This document shows positions 24,943 through 32,648 of a DNA stretch of 33,539 bases, piece by piece. Source of the DNA: an uncultured Alphaproteobacteria bacterium (GTDB taxonomy: Bacteria; Pseudomonadota; Alphaproteobacteria; RF32; CAG-239); contig CAKQDU010000012.1 of assembly GCA_934229625.1 (NCBI GenBank), positions 1 to 33,539 on the forward strand, written 5' to 3'. Every line of letters starts with the position of its first letter. Within the stretch, counting starts at the first letter, position 1. The translations under genes and the position numbers were made by a program. The notes under the pieces are model-generated. The model searched no databases, had not been told where the DNA came from, and saw nothing but the letters and a program-made list of their open reading frames with translations.

Positions 24943-25875
24943 ATGGCAGAATATAAAGCAGATGTACTGATTATCGGCTCCGGACCGGCCGGATACACGG
25001 CTGGAATATACGCCTCAAGAGCCGGACTGAACGCGTTAATCGTCACCGGTAAAGAATTTGGCGGACAACTGATTCTTTCGGGTGAAGTTGATAATTATCC
25101 AGGTTTTGTTGAAACCATGACCGGTTTTGAGCTGATGGAAAAAATGCGGCGTCAGGCTGAAACACGCGGTGTGAAAATACAAGAAGACATAATTTCCGAG
25201 GTCGATTTTTTTGACCATCCGTTTACTTGCAGTTCAATCGCCGGAAATTCATATCAGTCTAAAGCTATCATAATAGCCACAGGCTCGTCCGTAAATTGGC
25301 TTGGATTGCCGAGTGAACAAAAATACATGGGACATGGAGTTTCCTCTTGTGCTACTTGTGATGGCTTTTTTTACCGCGGAAAAGAGGTCGCAGTTGTCGG
25401 AGGAGGCAATACGGCGGCAGAAGAAGCCCTTTATCTGTCGGCGTTTACGGACAAGGTTTATTTAATTCATCGCCGCCATTCTATGCGCGCTGATATGGTT
25501 TTGCAGCAGCGGTTACTGCAAAATCGTAAAATAGTGCTTGTTTGGAACACTATTATAGAAGATGTTTTAGGAACGGAGGAACCGCTTGCTGTAACAGGTT
25601 TAAAAGTCCGCAATGTAAAGACCGATATGCAAAAAACTTTGAGTGTTTCAGGCTTGTTTGTGGCTATCGGACATCATCCTAACACCGAATTATTCCGCAA
25701 TTATTTAAATCTTACATCGGGTGGATATATCGCTGTTCAGGGCAATGGCTGTCATACAAATATAAAGGGCGTTTTCGCAGCCGGAGACGTCTGTGAGCCG
25801 GAACATCACCAAGCGGTTATTGCGGCCGGTTCCGGAGCTAAAGCCGCCCTTGAAACCATAAAATTTTTGCGATAG
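24943..25875 (+). CDS. trxB: Thioredoxin reductase
   Basis: 310 aa. It is an NADPH- and FAD-dependent enzyme that keeps thioredoxin reduced. The N-terminal FAD motif is GSGPAG (12-17), the redox-active pair C136-A-T-C139 lies in SSCATCDGFFYRG, the NADPH motif VGGGNTAAEEALYL follows, and the C-terminal FAD motif is GVFAAGDVCEPEHHQAVIAAGSG. The length and order match bacterial TrxB. It is transcribed alone, divergent from the lysozyme-like gene, with GGGAG 7 bases before the ATG. No convincing terminator follows; a dispersed repeat lies downstream. Confidence 0.95.
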   Translation: MAEYKADVLIIGSGPAGYTAGIYASRAGLNALIVTGKEFGGQLILSGEVDNYPGFVETMTGFELMEKMRRQAETRGVKIQEDIISEVDFFDHPFTCSSIAGNSYQSKAIIIATGSSVNWLGLPSEQKYMGHGVSSCATCDGFFYRGKEVAVVGGGNTAAEEALYLSAFTDKVYLIHRRHSMRADMVLQQRLLQNRKIVLVWNTIIEDVLGTEEPLAVTGLKVRNVKTDMQKTLSVSGLFVAIGHHPNTELFRNYLNLTSGGYIAVQGNGCHTNIKGVFAAGDVCEPEHHQAVIAAGSGAKAALETIKFLR

Positions 25876-25915
25876 GCATTTATCTTTTTTTCCGCTATAG
25901 CTGCTTTTTTTGCAG

Positions 25916-26012
25916 ACAATTGCGAACAACGCGTGGCAGTCCGGAACACTATGTAGGTAACTAAATGTGTTATTTTCAAATGTGTAATTTTTTACGCCGA
26001 ACTCTGCTAAAA
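25916..26012 (-). repeat. Dispersed repeat of about 95 bp at the 3' end of hydF (copy 1)
   Basis: Minus-strand order: TTTTAGCAGAGTTCGGCG, an A-rich TAAAAAATTACACATTTG block, AAATAACA, a variable middle, then GTTCCGGACTGC...TCGCAATTG. The copy at 33414-33520 has the same order of blocks; about 38 of the first 43 bases agree (tail and core are more diverged). The TAG stop codon of hydF (26009-26007) lies within the conserved first block. Confidence 0.7.
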
Positions 26013-27233
26013 TCGTGCCGGTGAATTTTTTGCTTTCACATAGGATTTATAAACATCGCCGAATGGTTCCAGCACGCGCTGCAACACACCTTTAAGTTCG
26101 GAAATACAAACACCGTAATTTGTGATGGCGACACCGGCTTGTTCACATTTATAAATGCGTGACAAAATTTCTTTACGGTTAATTGCACAGCCGCCGCATT
26201 GAATAACCAATTTATAGTCTTGTAGATTTGTGGCAAAATCGCAGCCGCTGACGTGGTCTATTTGTAGATTCTTTTGGGTTTTCTTTCTGAGCCAATTCGG
26301 AATTTTTACACGTCCGATATCATCTTCAACAGCATGGTGAGTGCAAGATTCCGCTATTAAAATTTTATCTCCGTCCTGTAATTTATCTATCATGGCAGCT
26401 CCTTTGACCATTTTTTGCAAATCGCCTTTGAACCGAGCCATCAAAATTGAAAAAGTTGTGCATTTAATATCTGCCGGAGTTTCGGCAGCCATTTTATCGA
26501 CTACCTGTGAATCGCAAACCACCAGAGCCGGCGGATTTTTAAAGTTTTGCAGCACCGTCTGATAGTCGTTTTCTTTGACAATCAGCACATTTTGTTCATG
26601 GTCAAGACAGTCGCGGATAGCCTGCACCTGCGGCATAATCAAGCGTCCTTTAGGTGCTTCGTAGTCAATAGGAATAATCATTACAACCGTGCTGTGTTCC
26701 GGAGCCAAATCGCCAAGCAGCGGACGGCTGTTTATAAAATCTTCGGGGCAGACTTTAATCAGCGCCGCTTTAAGTTCATTCAGCACTTTATCGCGGGAAT
26801 TTTCATCCATAGCGTTGATAATTATTCCGTCAGAGGCTGTGATGTTATGTTTATCGGCTTTGTTATAGACTTTTATCAGCGGAATCTTATGCTGAGCGGC
26901 GAGGGCAATTATTTGTTTTTCTTCATCTCCAATTATATCGCCTTCGCAGACTAAAACGGCAATATCGGCGCGGTCAAGAGCTTTTATGGTTTTTTCTAAG
27001 CGTTGTTCGGAAAGTTTGGTGTTATCGCCGAAACCGGCTGTGTCCAGCCACAAAACAGGTCCCAGCGGCAAAAGCTCTTGCGCTTTTTCTACCACATCGG
27101 TTGTTGTTCCGGCAATGTCAGAAGTTATGGACGTTTTTTGACCGGTTACCAAATTCAAAAAGCTTGATTTACCGGCGTTTACACGTCCGAAAATAGCAAT
27201 TTGCAAGCGTAAAGATTTTGGAGTGCTTTGCAT
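26007..27233 (-). CDS. hydF: [FeFe]-hydrogenase maturation GTPase HydF
   Basis: 408 aa. It is a GTPase scaffold that receives the 2Fe subcluster built by HydE and HydG and delivers it to apo-hydrogenase. The GTPase domain (1-170) has the P-loop GRVNAGKSS (16-24), switch I AGTTTD, DTAGFGD (64-70) and NKAD (124-127). A dimerisation domain follows. The C-terminal cluster-binding domain carries C297-x-H299 and C346-GG-C349, the CxH...CxxC signature unique to HydF. It follows tatD after 6 bases on the same strand. HydE, HydG and the hydrogenase are not in this window. The stop codon is inside a dispersed repeat. Confidence 0.93.
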   Translation of the reverse strand: MQSTPKSLRLQIAIFGRVNAGKSSFLNLVTGQKTSITSDIAGTTTDVVEKAQELLPLGPVLWLDTAGFGDNTKLSEQRLEKTIKALDRADIAVLVCEGDIIGDEEKQIIALAAQHKIPLIKVYNKADKHNITASDGIIINAMDENSRDKVLNELKAALIKVCPEDFINSRPLLGDLAPEHSTVVMIIPIDYEAPKGRLIMPQVQAIRDCLDHEQNVLIVKENDYQTVLQNFKNPPALVVCDSQVVDKMAAETPADIKCTTFSILMARFKGDLQKMVKGAAMIDKLQDGDKILIAESCTHHAVEDDIGRVKIPNWLRKKTQKNLQIDHVSGCDFATNLQDYKLVIQCGGCAINRKEILSRIYKCEQAGVAITNYGVCISELKGVLQRVLEPFGDVYKSYVKAKNSPARF

Positions 27234-27239
27234 TTTTTA

Positions 27240-27977
27240 TTATCCTTTAAAAGTATGCCAATTAGCGGCAATAATTTCAGAAAATTTTTCTGTCGTCAAA
27301 TTAAAAACAGCGGATATTTTTTCTGCCAGTTGCGGTAGGTTTTGCGGCAGGGACTGTATACCCTTTTTTCCGGATTGATATGGTCCGTCCGTTTCTAAAA
27401 GCAGTTGCCGAATATTAAGCCGCCGCAACAAATCTTCGTAATTTTTTTTGCGTAAAACCGAAAAATTTAATCCCAGATAAAAACCGTGTTTTTGCAGCTC
27501 TTTTCCCCATTCCGCCGAACCGGTGAATGAATGGAAAATAGTTTTTTCCGGCAGTTTAGGCAAAAGCGGCCGTAAAATTTCATCAGCTTTCACGGCGTGC
27601 ATAATCAGCGGCCGTTGATATTTTTGCGCCAAAGCTATTTGTATCTGCAAAATATTTAATTGTTTGGCTGTGTCAGGATTTCTCAGTCTGTCGATTCCGC
27701 ATTCACCTATCCATAGTTTTGAATTTTTCTGCAGCAAATTTTCCAGTTGTTCTGCCCAATCAGCAGCAGCTTCGCCTATATACCACGGATGTATGCCGAT
27801 TGCCGGAATAATATTGGTGGATTCGGCACTCAAATTTAAAACTTTATTCCAATCTGCCGGATGTGACGAAACGTTAACAAACTCACATATATTGTTTTTT
27901 CGTGCGTTTGTTACTACATTTTTAATATCTGCCGGACTATAATCCTGCAAATGGATGTGTGTATCGGCGAACATCAT
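27240..27977 (-). CDS. TatD-family metal-dependent hydrolase
   Basis: 245 aa. TIM-barrel amidohydrolase with all expected metal ligands: H7 and H9 (ADTHIHL), E92 (GECGIDR), H127 (LIMHAV), H149 (FHSFTG) and D197 (ETDGPY). TatD-like proteins act as metal-dependent nucleases; the substrate of this short member cannot be assigned. AAAGGA lies 7 bases upstream of the first of two adjacent ATG codons. It is co-oriented with hydF and divergent from alr, with only 35 bases between the starts, so the promoters overlap. Confidence 0.85.
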   Translation of the reverse strand: MMFADTHIHLQDYSPADIKNVVTNARKNNICEFVNVSSHPADWNKVLNLSAESTNIIPAIGIHPWYIGEAAADWAEQLENLLQKNSKLWIGECGIDRLRNPDTAKQLNILQIQIALAQKYQRPLIMHAVKADEILRPLLPKLPEKTIFHSFTGSAEWGKELQKHGFYLGLNFSVLRKKNYEDLLRRLNIRQLLLETDGPYQSGKKGIQSLPQNLPQLAEKISAVFNLTTEKFSEIIAANWHTFKG

Positions 27978-28012
27978 TTATTTGTCCTTTAATTATGGAG
28001 ATAATAACAACT

Positions 28013-29107
28013 ATGAGTATTTTTACAAGACCTGTTTTACAAATAAACTTAGATGATTTGGTAACTAATTATAAAAAATTACGAGAAATGGCCGGTTCGG
28101 CTGTCGCCGCGGCGGTGGTGAAAGACGACGCTTATGGTTTGGGAGCCGAAATGATTGCCGAAACTTTATACACAAAAGCCGATTGCCGTAATTTTTTTGT
28201 TGCACATGCTGGCGAAGCCGAAAAATTTGCGCGGCTTGTTCCTGATGCAAAAATTTTTGTATTACAGGGCATTGGCTCTGATAGCTTGGAATTGTTTGAA
28301 CAATATCGGCTTATTCCGGTAATATCGTCTCCGGAAATGCTGAGGTTTTGGAAAGAGCACAAAATAAAAGGTATAAAACCTGTTATTCAGGTGGAAACCG
28401 GACTAAATCGGTTGGGTTTTCGTTTAGAGGATTTAGAAAAACTGTCGGCCGATGATTTGAATATGTTTTCATTTGTTTTGAGCCATTTGGCTTGTGCCGA
28501 TGAAAAAGACCACTTTATGAACAAGCATCAGCTGGATAATTTTAATTACATTCGTCAGCAGTATTTTCCCAAACTTCCGGCAACGCTGTCTGCCTCTGAC
28601 GGAGCGTTTTTGGGCGCTGATTTTTGCTGCGATATGGTGCGATTGGGCGCGGCGATGTATGGTATAAACACGGCGCCTTATCGTTTGAATCAGATGAAAA
28701 ATATAATCAGCGTAAAAGCGCCGATTTTGCAGATTGCCAATTTGCCGAAAGGAGATTTTGTTGGATATTCCGCGACTTATCGTGCGGCGACAAACCGTAA
28801 AATAGCCATTGTTTCGATTGGTTACGGTGATGGGGTGCCTCGTTCTTTGTCTAACAGGGGAAAAGTGTTTTTCAATGTATGCGGCAAATGGAATGAAGCG
28901 CGCATTATCGGCAGAGTTTCGATGGATAATATAATTTGCGATGTTAGCGGAATTGATAATTTACAGGTTGGAGATTGGGGATATTTGGTGTTTGACGAAT
29001 ACACATTAGATGATATTGCCCGCGATGCAGATACAATCAGCTATGAGGTTTTGTCACGATTGGGGAAAAATCCGCGTTTTGTGCGTGAAATTTTACCGGC
29101 AAAATAA
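28013..29107 (+). CDS. alr: Alanine racemase
   Basis: 364 aa from ATG 28013 (MSIFTRPVLQINLDDLVTNY), the usual family start; the frame is open 18 codons further and contains an ATG at 27995. GGAG lies 12 bases upstream, a little far. It is a fold III PLP enzyme that makes D-alanine for peptidoglycan. The PLP lysine K37 lies in AVVKDDAYGLGA, a variant of the more common VVKANAYGHG. Other motifs are ETGLNRLGFR, SASDGAFLGADFCCDMVRLGAAMYG, the catalytic-Tyr segment VGYSATYRA, and SIGYGDGVPRSL. A terminator follows. Confidence 0.93.
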   Translation: MSIFTRPVLQINLDDLVTNYKKLREMAGSAVAAAVVKDDAYGLGAEMIAETLYTKADCRNFFVAHAGEAEKFARLVPDAKIFVLQGIGSDSLELFEQYRLIPVISSPEMLRFWKEHKIKGIKPVIQVETGLNRLGFRLEDLEKLSADDLNMFSFVLSHLACADEKDHFMNKHQLDNFNYIRQQYFPKLPATLSASDGAFLGADFCCDMVRLGAAMYGINTAPYRLNQMKNIISVKAPILQIANLPKGDFVGYSATYRAATNRKIAIVSIGYGDGVPRSLSNRGKVFFNVCGKWNEARIIGRVSMDNIICDVSGIDNLQVGDWGYLVFDEYTLDDIARDADTISYEVLSRLGKNPRFVREILPAK

Positions 29108-29118
29108 AAAAATTGCAG

Positions 29119-29149
29119 ATAAATCAAAAAACTGTTGATTTATTTTTTA
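29119..29149 (+). terminator. Terminator behind alr
   Basis: ATAAATCAA (29119-29127) pairs with TTGATTTAT (29135-29143), followed by T6. The stem is AT-rich and so weaker than the others in the window. Confidence 0.6.
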
Positions 29150-29229
29150 AAAAGGTTTCTTTTGGCAAAAGATGTGCTAAAGTCATCTAAATTTATGTTA
29201 ATTTTAATTTGTATTTTAGGAAGTATGAA

Positions 29230-29514
29230 ATGAAAACTATTACCCGCATCAGCATTACTGAAGCAATCTATGAAGAAATCGGTCTGTCTCGTAAAGATTC
29301 CGGAGATGTTTTGGATATGATTTTAGATGAAATCAGAGATGAGCTGGTTAGTGGTCAGGATGTGAAAATTTCTTCATTCGGTACATTCAGCCTGCGTAAG
29401 AAAAATGCTCGTATCGGACGTAATCCTAAAACTGGTAAAGAAGCTGAAATTACTCCGAGAACAGTTATTTCCTTCAAGCCTTCCCAAATTTTAAGAAAGG
29501 CCGTCAACGCTTAA
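29230..29514 (+). CDS. ihfA: Integration host factor, alpha subunit
   Basis: 94 aa. It is a DNA-bending nucleoid protein working as a heterodimer with IhfB. The start is the ATG at 29230 (MKTITRISITEAIYEEIGLS), preceded by TTAGGAAG; the open frame reaches 7 codons further back without family similarity. The DNA-contacting arm is GRNPKTGKEAEITPRTVISF, with the intercalating Pro. An RNPKTG motif with ITPR favours IHF-alpha over HU. The next gene encodes a MerR-type protein 24 bases on, the usual alphaproteobacterial neighbour. Confidence 0.93.
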   Translation: MKTITRISITEAIYEEIGLSRKDSGDVLDMILDEIRDELVSGQDVKISSFGTFSLRKKNARIGRNPKTGKEAEITPRTVISFKPSQILRKAVNA

Positions 29515-29538
29515 TAAGTGAGGGCGGATATTGCGCTT

Positions 29539-29979
29539 ATGGTAGTGGTAAATAAGTCTAAGTCAGCATTTAGAACAATTGCCGAAGTGGCTGATGAGCT
29601 TGGAGTCGCCACCCATGTTTTGCGCTTTTGGGAAACTAAGTTTTCGCAAATTAAGCCTATGAAAGCCAGCGGCGGGCGTCGCTATTATCGTCCTGATGAT
29701 GTGGAAATTCTGAAGCTTATAAAAAATCTGCTCTATGGTAACCGCTACACCATAGAAGGGGCGCAGCGTCTGATTAAAGAAAAGGGACTGAAAAATCTTT
29801 TGGGCGAAGATGAAATTCAAAAAGACTTTTTTGAAGATGATGAACCTGATTTGCCTTTAGGACTTGAGCCATTGCCGCATAAAGTGGAAGAACCTGAGTT
29901 GCCTCCGGTAGATTTATCGCCGATTTGCGATGCAATCAGCGAGTTGCGCGCCTTGCAGCAAAAATTGAAAAATTTATAG
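29539..29979 (+). CDS. MerR-family transcriptional regulator
   Basis: 146 aa from ATG 29539; a GTG at 29518 would add seven residues. The winged helix-turn-helix covers residues about 10-78: FRTIAEVADELGVATHVLRF followed by WETKF and GGRRYYRPDDVEILKLIKNLLY. This is the conserved but poorly characterised MerR-like protein found after ihfA in Alphaproteobacteria. The C-terminal 55 residues are acidic and proline-rich, and no Cys cluster for metal sensing is present. A hairpin shared with the convergent cassette gene ends the transcript. Confidence 0.88.
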   Translation: MVVVNKSKSAFRTIAEVADELGVATHVLRFWETKFSQIKPMKASGGRRYYRPDDVEILKLIKNLLYGNRYTIEGAQRLIKEKGLKNLLGEDEIQKDFFEDDEPDLPLGLEPLPHKVEEPELPPVDLSPICDAISELRALQQKLKNL

Positions 29980-30000
29980 AAATTTAGATTAAATAAAAAA

Positions 30001-30030
30001 ACTCCGCTTATCGTGAAAGATAAACGGAGT
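30001..30030. terminator. Cassette-type terminator hairpin 1 (behind gene A and the MerR gene)
   Basis: ACTCCG-C-TTATC, a 6-base loop, GATAA-A-CGGAGT, flanked by A6 on the left and T7 on the right, so it can terminate both convergent transcripts. Same design as the hairpins at 30624, 31331 and 31967. Confidence 0.9.
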
Positions 30031-30035
30031 TTTTT

Positions 30036-30533
30036 TTAGAAACAAGGCAAATATTTGTTCTCTTTATTGATTTGTTTCAATTCGTCAATGACTGATTTTT
30101 CAATTCCTTGCGCTTCTAATTCCTGAAAAGTTTTTTTAGAAACAAGTCCTTTAGCCAAGAGCCAAAACCTGACAAATTTTAGCGAACATTCAATATTCAA
30201 ATGATGAAAATATTTACCTTTACAATAATACTTCATTCGCCAAATAAAGCCTTCAGATTCGCACAAATCTGAATAAGATAATAAAAGGTCACGCACATCT
30301 TTTATGTTTTCTGGTTCTTTATCCTGACAAAACTTACAAAATCTGTCATAGAATCTATCGTTAAAAGCAAATACGCTTTCTATTTTTGATGAAAGTTCTT
30401 TTAATTTTGTCGGGATGCAGTTGTTTTCTTCACAAAAGTAATAAAATTCCAGAGCCACGTCATTAGATACTTTTATATCATCTCCCAGCGCTTTTGTTAT
30501 AAATTCTTGGCACAAATCATTTAAATTTTCCAT
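30036..30533 (-). CDS. Cassette gene A: cytosolic protein of an unrecognised paralogous family
   Basis: 165 aa, no signal peptide or membrane helix. The N-terminus MENLNDLCQEFITKALG nearly matches genes C and D. The middle is helical. The C-terminal half has the family core: LLSYSDL, CKGKYFHHLNIECSLKFVRFWLLAKGLVSKKTFQELEAQG, then VIDELKQINKEN. It is most similar to gene D (FYFCEENNCIP.KLKEL, ECSLKFVRFWL). It is preceded by its own promoter (30578-30606) and followed by its own terminator. I do not recognise the family. Codons are visibly AT-richer than in the housekeeping genes to the left, consistent with acquired DNA. Confidence 0.8.
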   Translation of the reverse strand: MENLNDLCQEFITKALGDDIKVSNDVALEFYYFCEENNCIPTKLKELSSKIESVFAFNDRFYDRFCKFCQDKEPENIKDVRDLLLSYSDLCESEGFIWRMKYYCKGKYFHHLNIECSLKFVRFWLLAKGLVSKKTFQELEAQGIEKSVIDELKQINKENKYLPCF

Positions 30534-30577
30534 AAAAATAAAATTTTAGTGAAACATAATTATAAATATTTAGATAA

Positions 30578-30606
30578 AATATAATCGGTTTCTGAAATTT
30601 TGTCAA
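30578..30606 (-). promoter_or_regulatory. Promoter and 5' UTR of cassette gene A
   Basis: Minus strand: TTGACA (30606-30601), 17-base spacer, TATATT (30583-30578). The leader down to the ATG at 30533 is almost identical in all four cassettes and contains a mini-frame ATG-TTT-CAC-TAA. No Shine-Dalgarno sequence is visible before the gene start; the preceding bases are TTTTATTTTT. Confidence 0.8.
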
Positions 30607-30623
30607 ATAATTTTGTAAAAAAA

Positions 30624-30653
30624 ACTCCGCTTATCATGAAAGATAAACGGAGT
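30624..30653 (-). terminator. Cassette-type terminator hairpin 2 (behind gene B)
   Basis: ACTCCG-C-TTATC / GATAA-A-CGGAGT with loop ATGAAA; minus-strand T-run at 30623-30617. It abuts the -35 region of the gene A promoter (10 bases apart). Confidence 0.9.
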
Positions 30654-30671
30654 TTTTTGTTAGAGTTTGCC

Positions 30672-31241
30672 TCAATGAGAAGTTTTGTTCTTTTCGTTGA
30701 GTTCATAGAGTTTATTAAGCAATGATTTGTCAATTTTATCATCAGCATCCAGACGTTTAAAAATCGTTTTATTAACAGTTCCACCGACAGAAAGCCAAAA
30801 TTCGGCTATCTTTAGAGAATGTTTAATAGTCACATCGCTTAGGTCTAAGTTCGGACAGTTTTTTACGGCTCTGTTTTTTATTAAATCAATAAAAGGCTGG
30901 TAATCAAAACAATCTTCATACGACAATAGTATTTTACCAATTCTGTCAATGTCAAACATTTCCCGATGTTCCATCTGCGACAAGGCAAGGTAGTAGTATT
31001 TTTCAAATAACCTAAACTCCTCTTCACAGGTGGCTTTTATTTTTGCGGCAATATAGCGCAGTTCCGGCGAAAGTTGCAAGTTGCTTTCAATTATTGTATT
31101 AGCAGTCATACTGACAATATCTTGAAAGCTCTCATCATCTAAAATGTTTTTTTCCTGCCTATAAGACATTTTAATACTGCTGTTGAAGAACTTTTGTATA
31201 AATTCTAATTTTAACTTAAATAAGATTTCCATTCTATCCAT
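30672..31241 (-). CDS. Cassette gene B: divergent member of the same family
   Basis: 189 aa. The ATG at 31241 aligns exactly with the starts of genes A, C and D relative to the shared 5' UTR, although the protein start (MDRMEILFKLKLEFIQKFF) differs. The family core is recognisable but diverged: ILLSYEDCFDYQPFIDLI, then IKHSLKIAEFWLSVGGTVNKTIFKRLDADD and LNKLYELNEKN. The CKGKYF motif is replaced by KNCPNLDL. No signal peptide. It carries its own promoter (31286-31314) and terminator. Function unknown. Confidence 0.75.
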   Translation of the reverse strand: MDRMEILFKLKLEFIQKFFNSSIKMSYRQEKNILDDESFQDIVSMTANTIIESNLQLSPELRYIAAKIKATCEEEFRLFEKYYYLALSQMEHREMFDIDRIGKILLSYEDCFDYQPFIDLIKNRAVKNCPNLDLSDVTIKHSLKIAEFWLSVGGTVNKTIFKRLDADDKIDKSLLNKLYELNEKNKTSH

Positions 31242-31285
31242 AATAATAAGATTTTAGTGAAACATAATTATAAATATTTAGGTAA

Positions 31286-31314
31286 AATATAATCAGTTCT
31301 GAAAATTTTGTCAA
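31286..31314 (-). promoter_or_regulatory. Promoter and 5' UTR of cassette gene B
   Basis: Minus strand: TTGACA (31314-31309), 17-base spacer, TATATT (31291-31286); same AT-rich leader with the ATG-TTT-CAC-TAA mini-frame. Confidence 0.8.
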
Positions 31315-31330
31315 ATAATTTTATAAAAAA

Positions 31331-31360
31331 ACTCCGTCTATCCTAAAAGATAAACGGAGT
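31331..31360 (-). terminator. Cassette-type terminator hairpin 3 (behind gene C)
   Basis: ACTCCG (31331-31336) pairs with CGGAGT (31355-31360) around TCTATC/GATAAA; minus-strand T-run follows at 31330-31325. It lies 6 bases from the gene C stop codon. Confidence 0.9.
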
Positions 31361-31365
31361 TTTGG

Positions 31366-31878
31366 TTAGTAAGACCTTCTATTTTTGAGAACTCTGCAAA
31401 TAGCCAATAGGTCACGTTCAGCAATTTTTTTACAGCTTTTTTGATATGAGCCTAAAAGCTTTTTACATTGTTTTTCCGAACAATTGCCAAAGCGAATCAA
31501 ATCTATCCAATTTCCCTTGTTCAGATATCCTCTGACAGCAATCCAAAATTTGACATATTTTGCAGATGTTTCGTACTTTGAAAACGAAAAATATCTACCT
31601 TTACACAGCGGTTTCATCAGGCTGATAAATTTTTTGTCTTCTATGCAGTCCTTATATTCAAAAAGAATATTTTGCAAACGGCTGGTTGAGATTTTATTCT
31701 CTTTGTCTTTTAATTCTTTGGCTAAAGCATCAATATTAGGTGCGGTAATATTGTAATCAGCATTCTTGTCAGTCGCAATTATTTGCTTTGCTATATCTAG
31801 CGCATCAACTGAAAGCTCTTTACCGCTATTGATAACTGCAGAAGAGAATTCTTTATACAAATCATTTAAATTTTCCAT
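31366..31878 (-). CDS. Cassette gene C: member of the same family
   Basis: 170 aa. The N-terminus MENLNDLYKEF is identical to gene D, then the sequence diverges quickly. The core is NILFEYKDCIEDKKFISLM, CKGRYFSFSKYETSAKYVKFWIAVRGYLNKGNWIDLIRFG. The C-terminus is distinct and basic (SYQKSCKKIAERDLLAICRVLKNRRSY) in place of the DELKQIN tail of A and D. Cytosolic by prediction. Own promoter at 31923-31951 and own terminator. Function unknown. Confidence 0.8.
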   Translation of the reverse strand: MENLNDLYKEFSSAVINSGKELSVDALDIAKQIIATDKNADYNITAPNIDALAKELKDKENKISTSRLQNILFEYKDCIEDKKFISLMKPLCKGRYFSFSKYETSAKYVKFWIAVRGYLNKGNWIDLIRFGNCSEKQCKKLLGSYQKSCKKIAERDLLAICRVLKNRRSY

Positions 31879-31922
31879 AAAAATAAAATTTTAGTGAAAC
31901 ATAATTATAAATATTTGAATAA

Positions 31923-31951
31923 AATATAGCTGATTTGAAAAATTTTGTCAA
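31923..31951 (-). promoter_or_regulatory. Promoter and 5' UTR of cassette gene C
   Basis: Minus strand: TTGACA (31951-31946), 17-base spacer, TATATT (31928-31923); leader as in the other cassettes. Confidence 0.8.
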
Positions 31952-31966
31952 ATAATTTTATAAAAA

Positions 31967-31996
31967 CCTCCGTCTATCCTAAAAGATAAACGGAGG
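31967..31996 (-). terminator. Cassette-type terminator hairpin 4 (behind gene D), with compensatory change
   Basis: CCTCCG (31967-31972) pairs with CGGAGG (31991-31996). Compared with the other three hairpins (ACTCCG/CGGAGT), the outer A-T pair has become C-G on both arms. A minus-strand T-run follows (31966-31962). It lies about 40 bases after the gene D stop. Confidence 0.9.
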
Positions 31997-32035
31997 TTTT
32001 TTATTATCTGCTATTTAGTAAAAAGACCTGTTCTT

Positions 32036-32575
32036 TTAATTCCAGGGGGAAGACCATTGATTACTTTGTTTGCATAGTATGTTTTTTTCATTGATTTGTT
32101 TAAGCTCATCAATTATGGCTTTTTCTGTACCCATAGTTTCTAATTCCTGAAAAGTTTTTCCAGAAACCAATCCTTCTTCCAAAAGCCAAAACCTAACAAA
32201 TTTTAGCGAACATTCCACCTGTAAATCGTGAAAATATTTGCCGCGGCACCAACACTTATATTTAAAATGCTCAACAAACTGAGGATATTCAAATAAATCT
32301 TCGTATGATAGCAAATATTGTGCTAATTCTTTCATGCTTTTGGGTGCAGTTTCGTCAACCGTACTCTCAGCATAATCCAAGAATCTATTCTTCAATTTCA
32401 AAGCATAATCTATGCCTTTTTGAATTTTTTCAGCGAGTTCTTTTAATCTTGAAGGAATGCAATCTTTTTCCTCGCAAAAATAAAAAAATTCCTCTGCATC
32501 TGACGGTGATACTTTAATATTTTCGCCGAGAGCTTTAATCATAAACTCTTTATACAAATCATTTAAATTTTCCAT
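32036..32575 (-). CDS. Cassette gene D: member of the same family
   Basis: 179 aa. MENLNDLYKEFMIKALGENI start, FFYFCEEKDCIPSRLKELAEKI, then YLLSYEDLFEYPQFVEHF and CRGKYFHDLQVECSLKFVRF with WLLEEGLVSGKTFQELETMG and DELKQINEKN. It is the closest relative of gene A and contains an extra helical stretch around residues 50-75. The last dozen residues (LCKQSNQWSSPWN) differ from gene A and the stop is farther from the terminator than in A and C, as if the original end had been shifted. Predicted cytosolic; function unknown. It is the first cassette in transcription order. Confidence 0.8.
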   Translation of the reverse strand: MENLNDLYKEFMIKALGENIKVSPSDAEEFFYFCEEKDCIPSRLKELAEKIQKGIDYALKLKNRFLDYAESTVDETAPKSMKELAQYLLSYEDLFEYPQFVEHFKYKCWCRGKYFHDLQVECSLKFVRFWLLEEGLVSGKTFQELETMGTEKAIIDELKQINEKNILCKQSNQWSSPWN

Positions 32576-32619
32576 AAAAATAAGATTTTAGTGAAACATA
32601 ATTATAAATATTTGAATAA

Positions 32620-32648
32620 AATATATCTGATTTAGAAAATTTTGTCAA
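32620..32648 (-). promoter_or_regulatory. Promoter and 5' UTR of cassette gene D
   Basis: Minus strand: TTGACA (32648-32643), 17-base spacer, TATATT (32625-32620). It begins 23 bases after the stop of pilin-like gene 2, with no terminator hairpin in between, so read-through from the pilin gene into the array is possible. Confidence 0.8.

Noticed and set aside
25876..25915. Terminator of trxB
   Set aside because: T-rich stretches are present but no convincing hairpin with a T-run could be found.
26547..26954. Plus-strand frame of 135 codons opposite hydF
   Set aside because: Antisense shadow of a well-supported hydF with no start signal.
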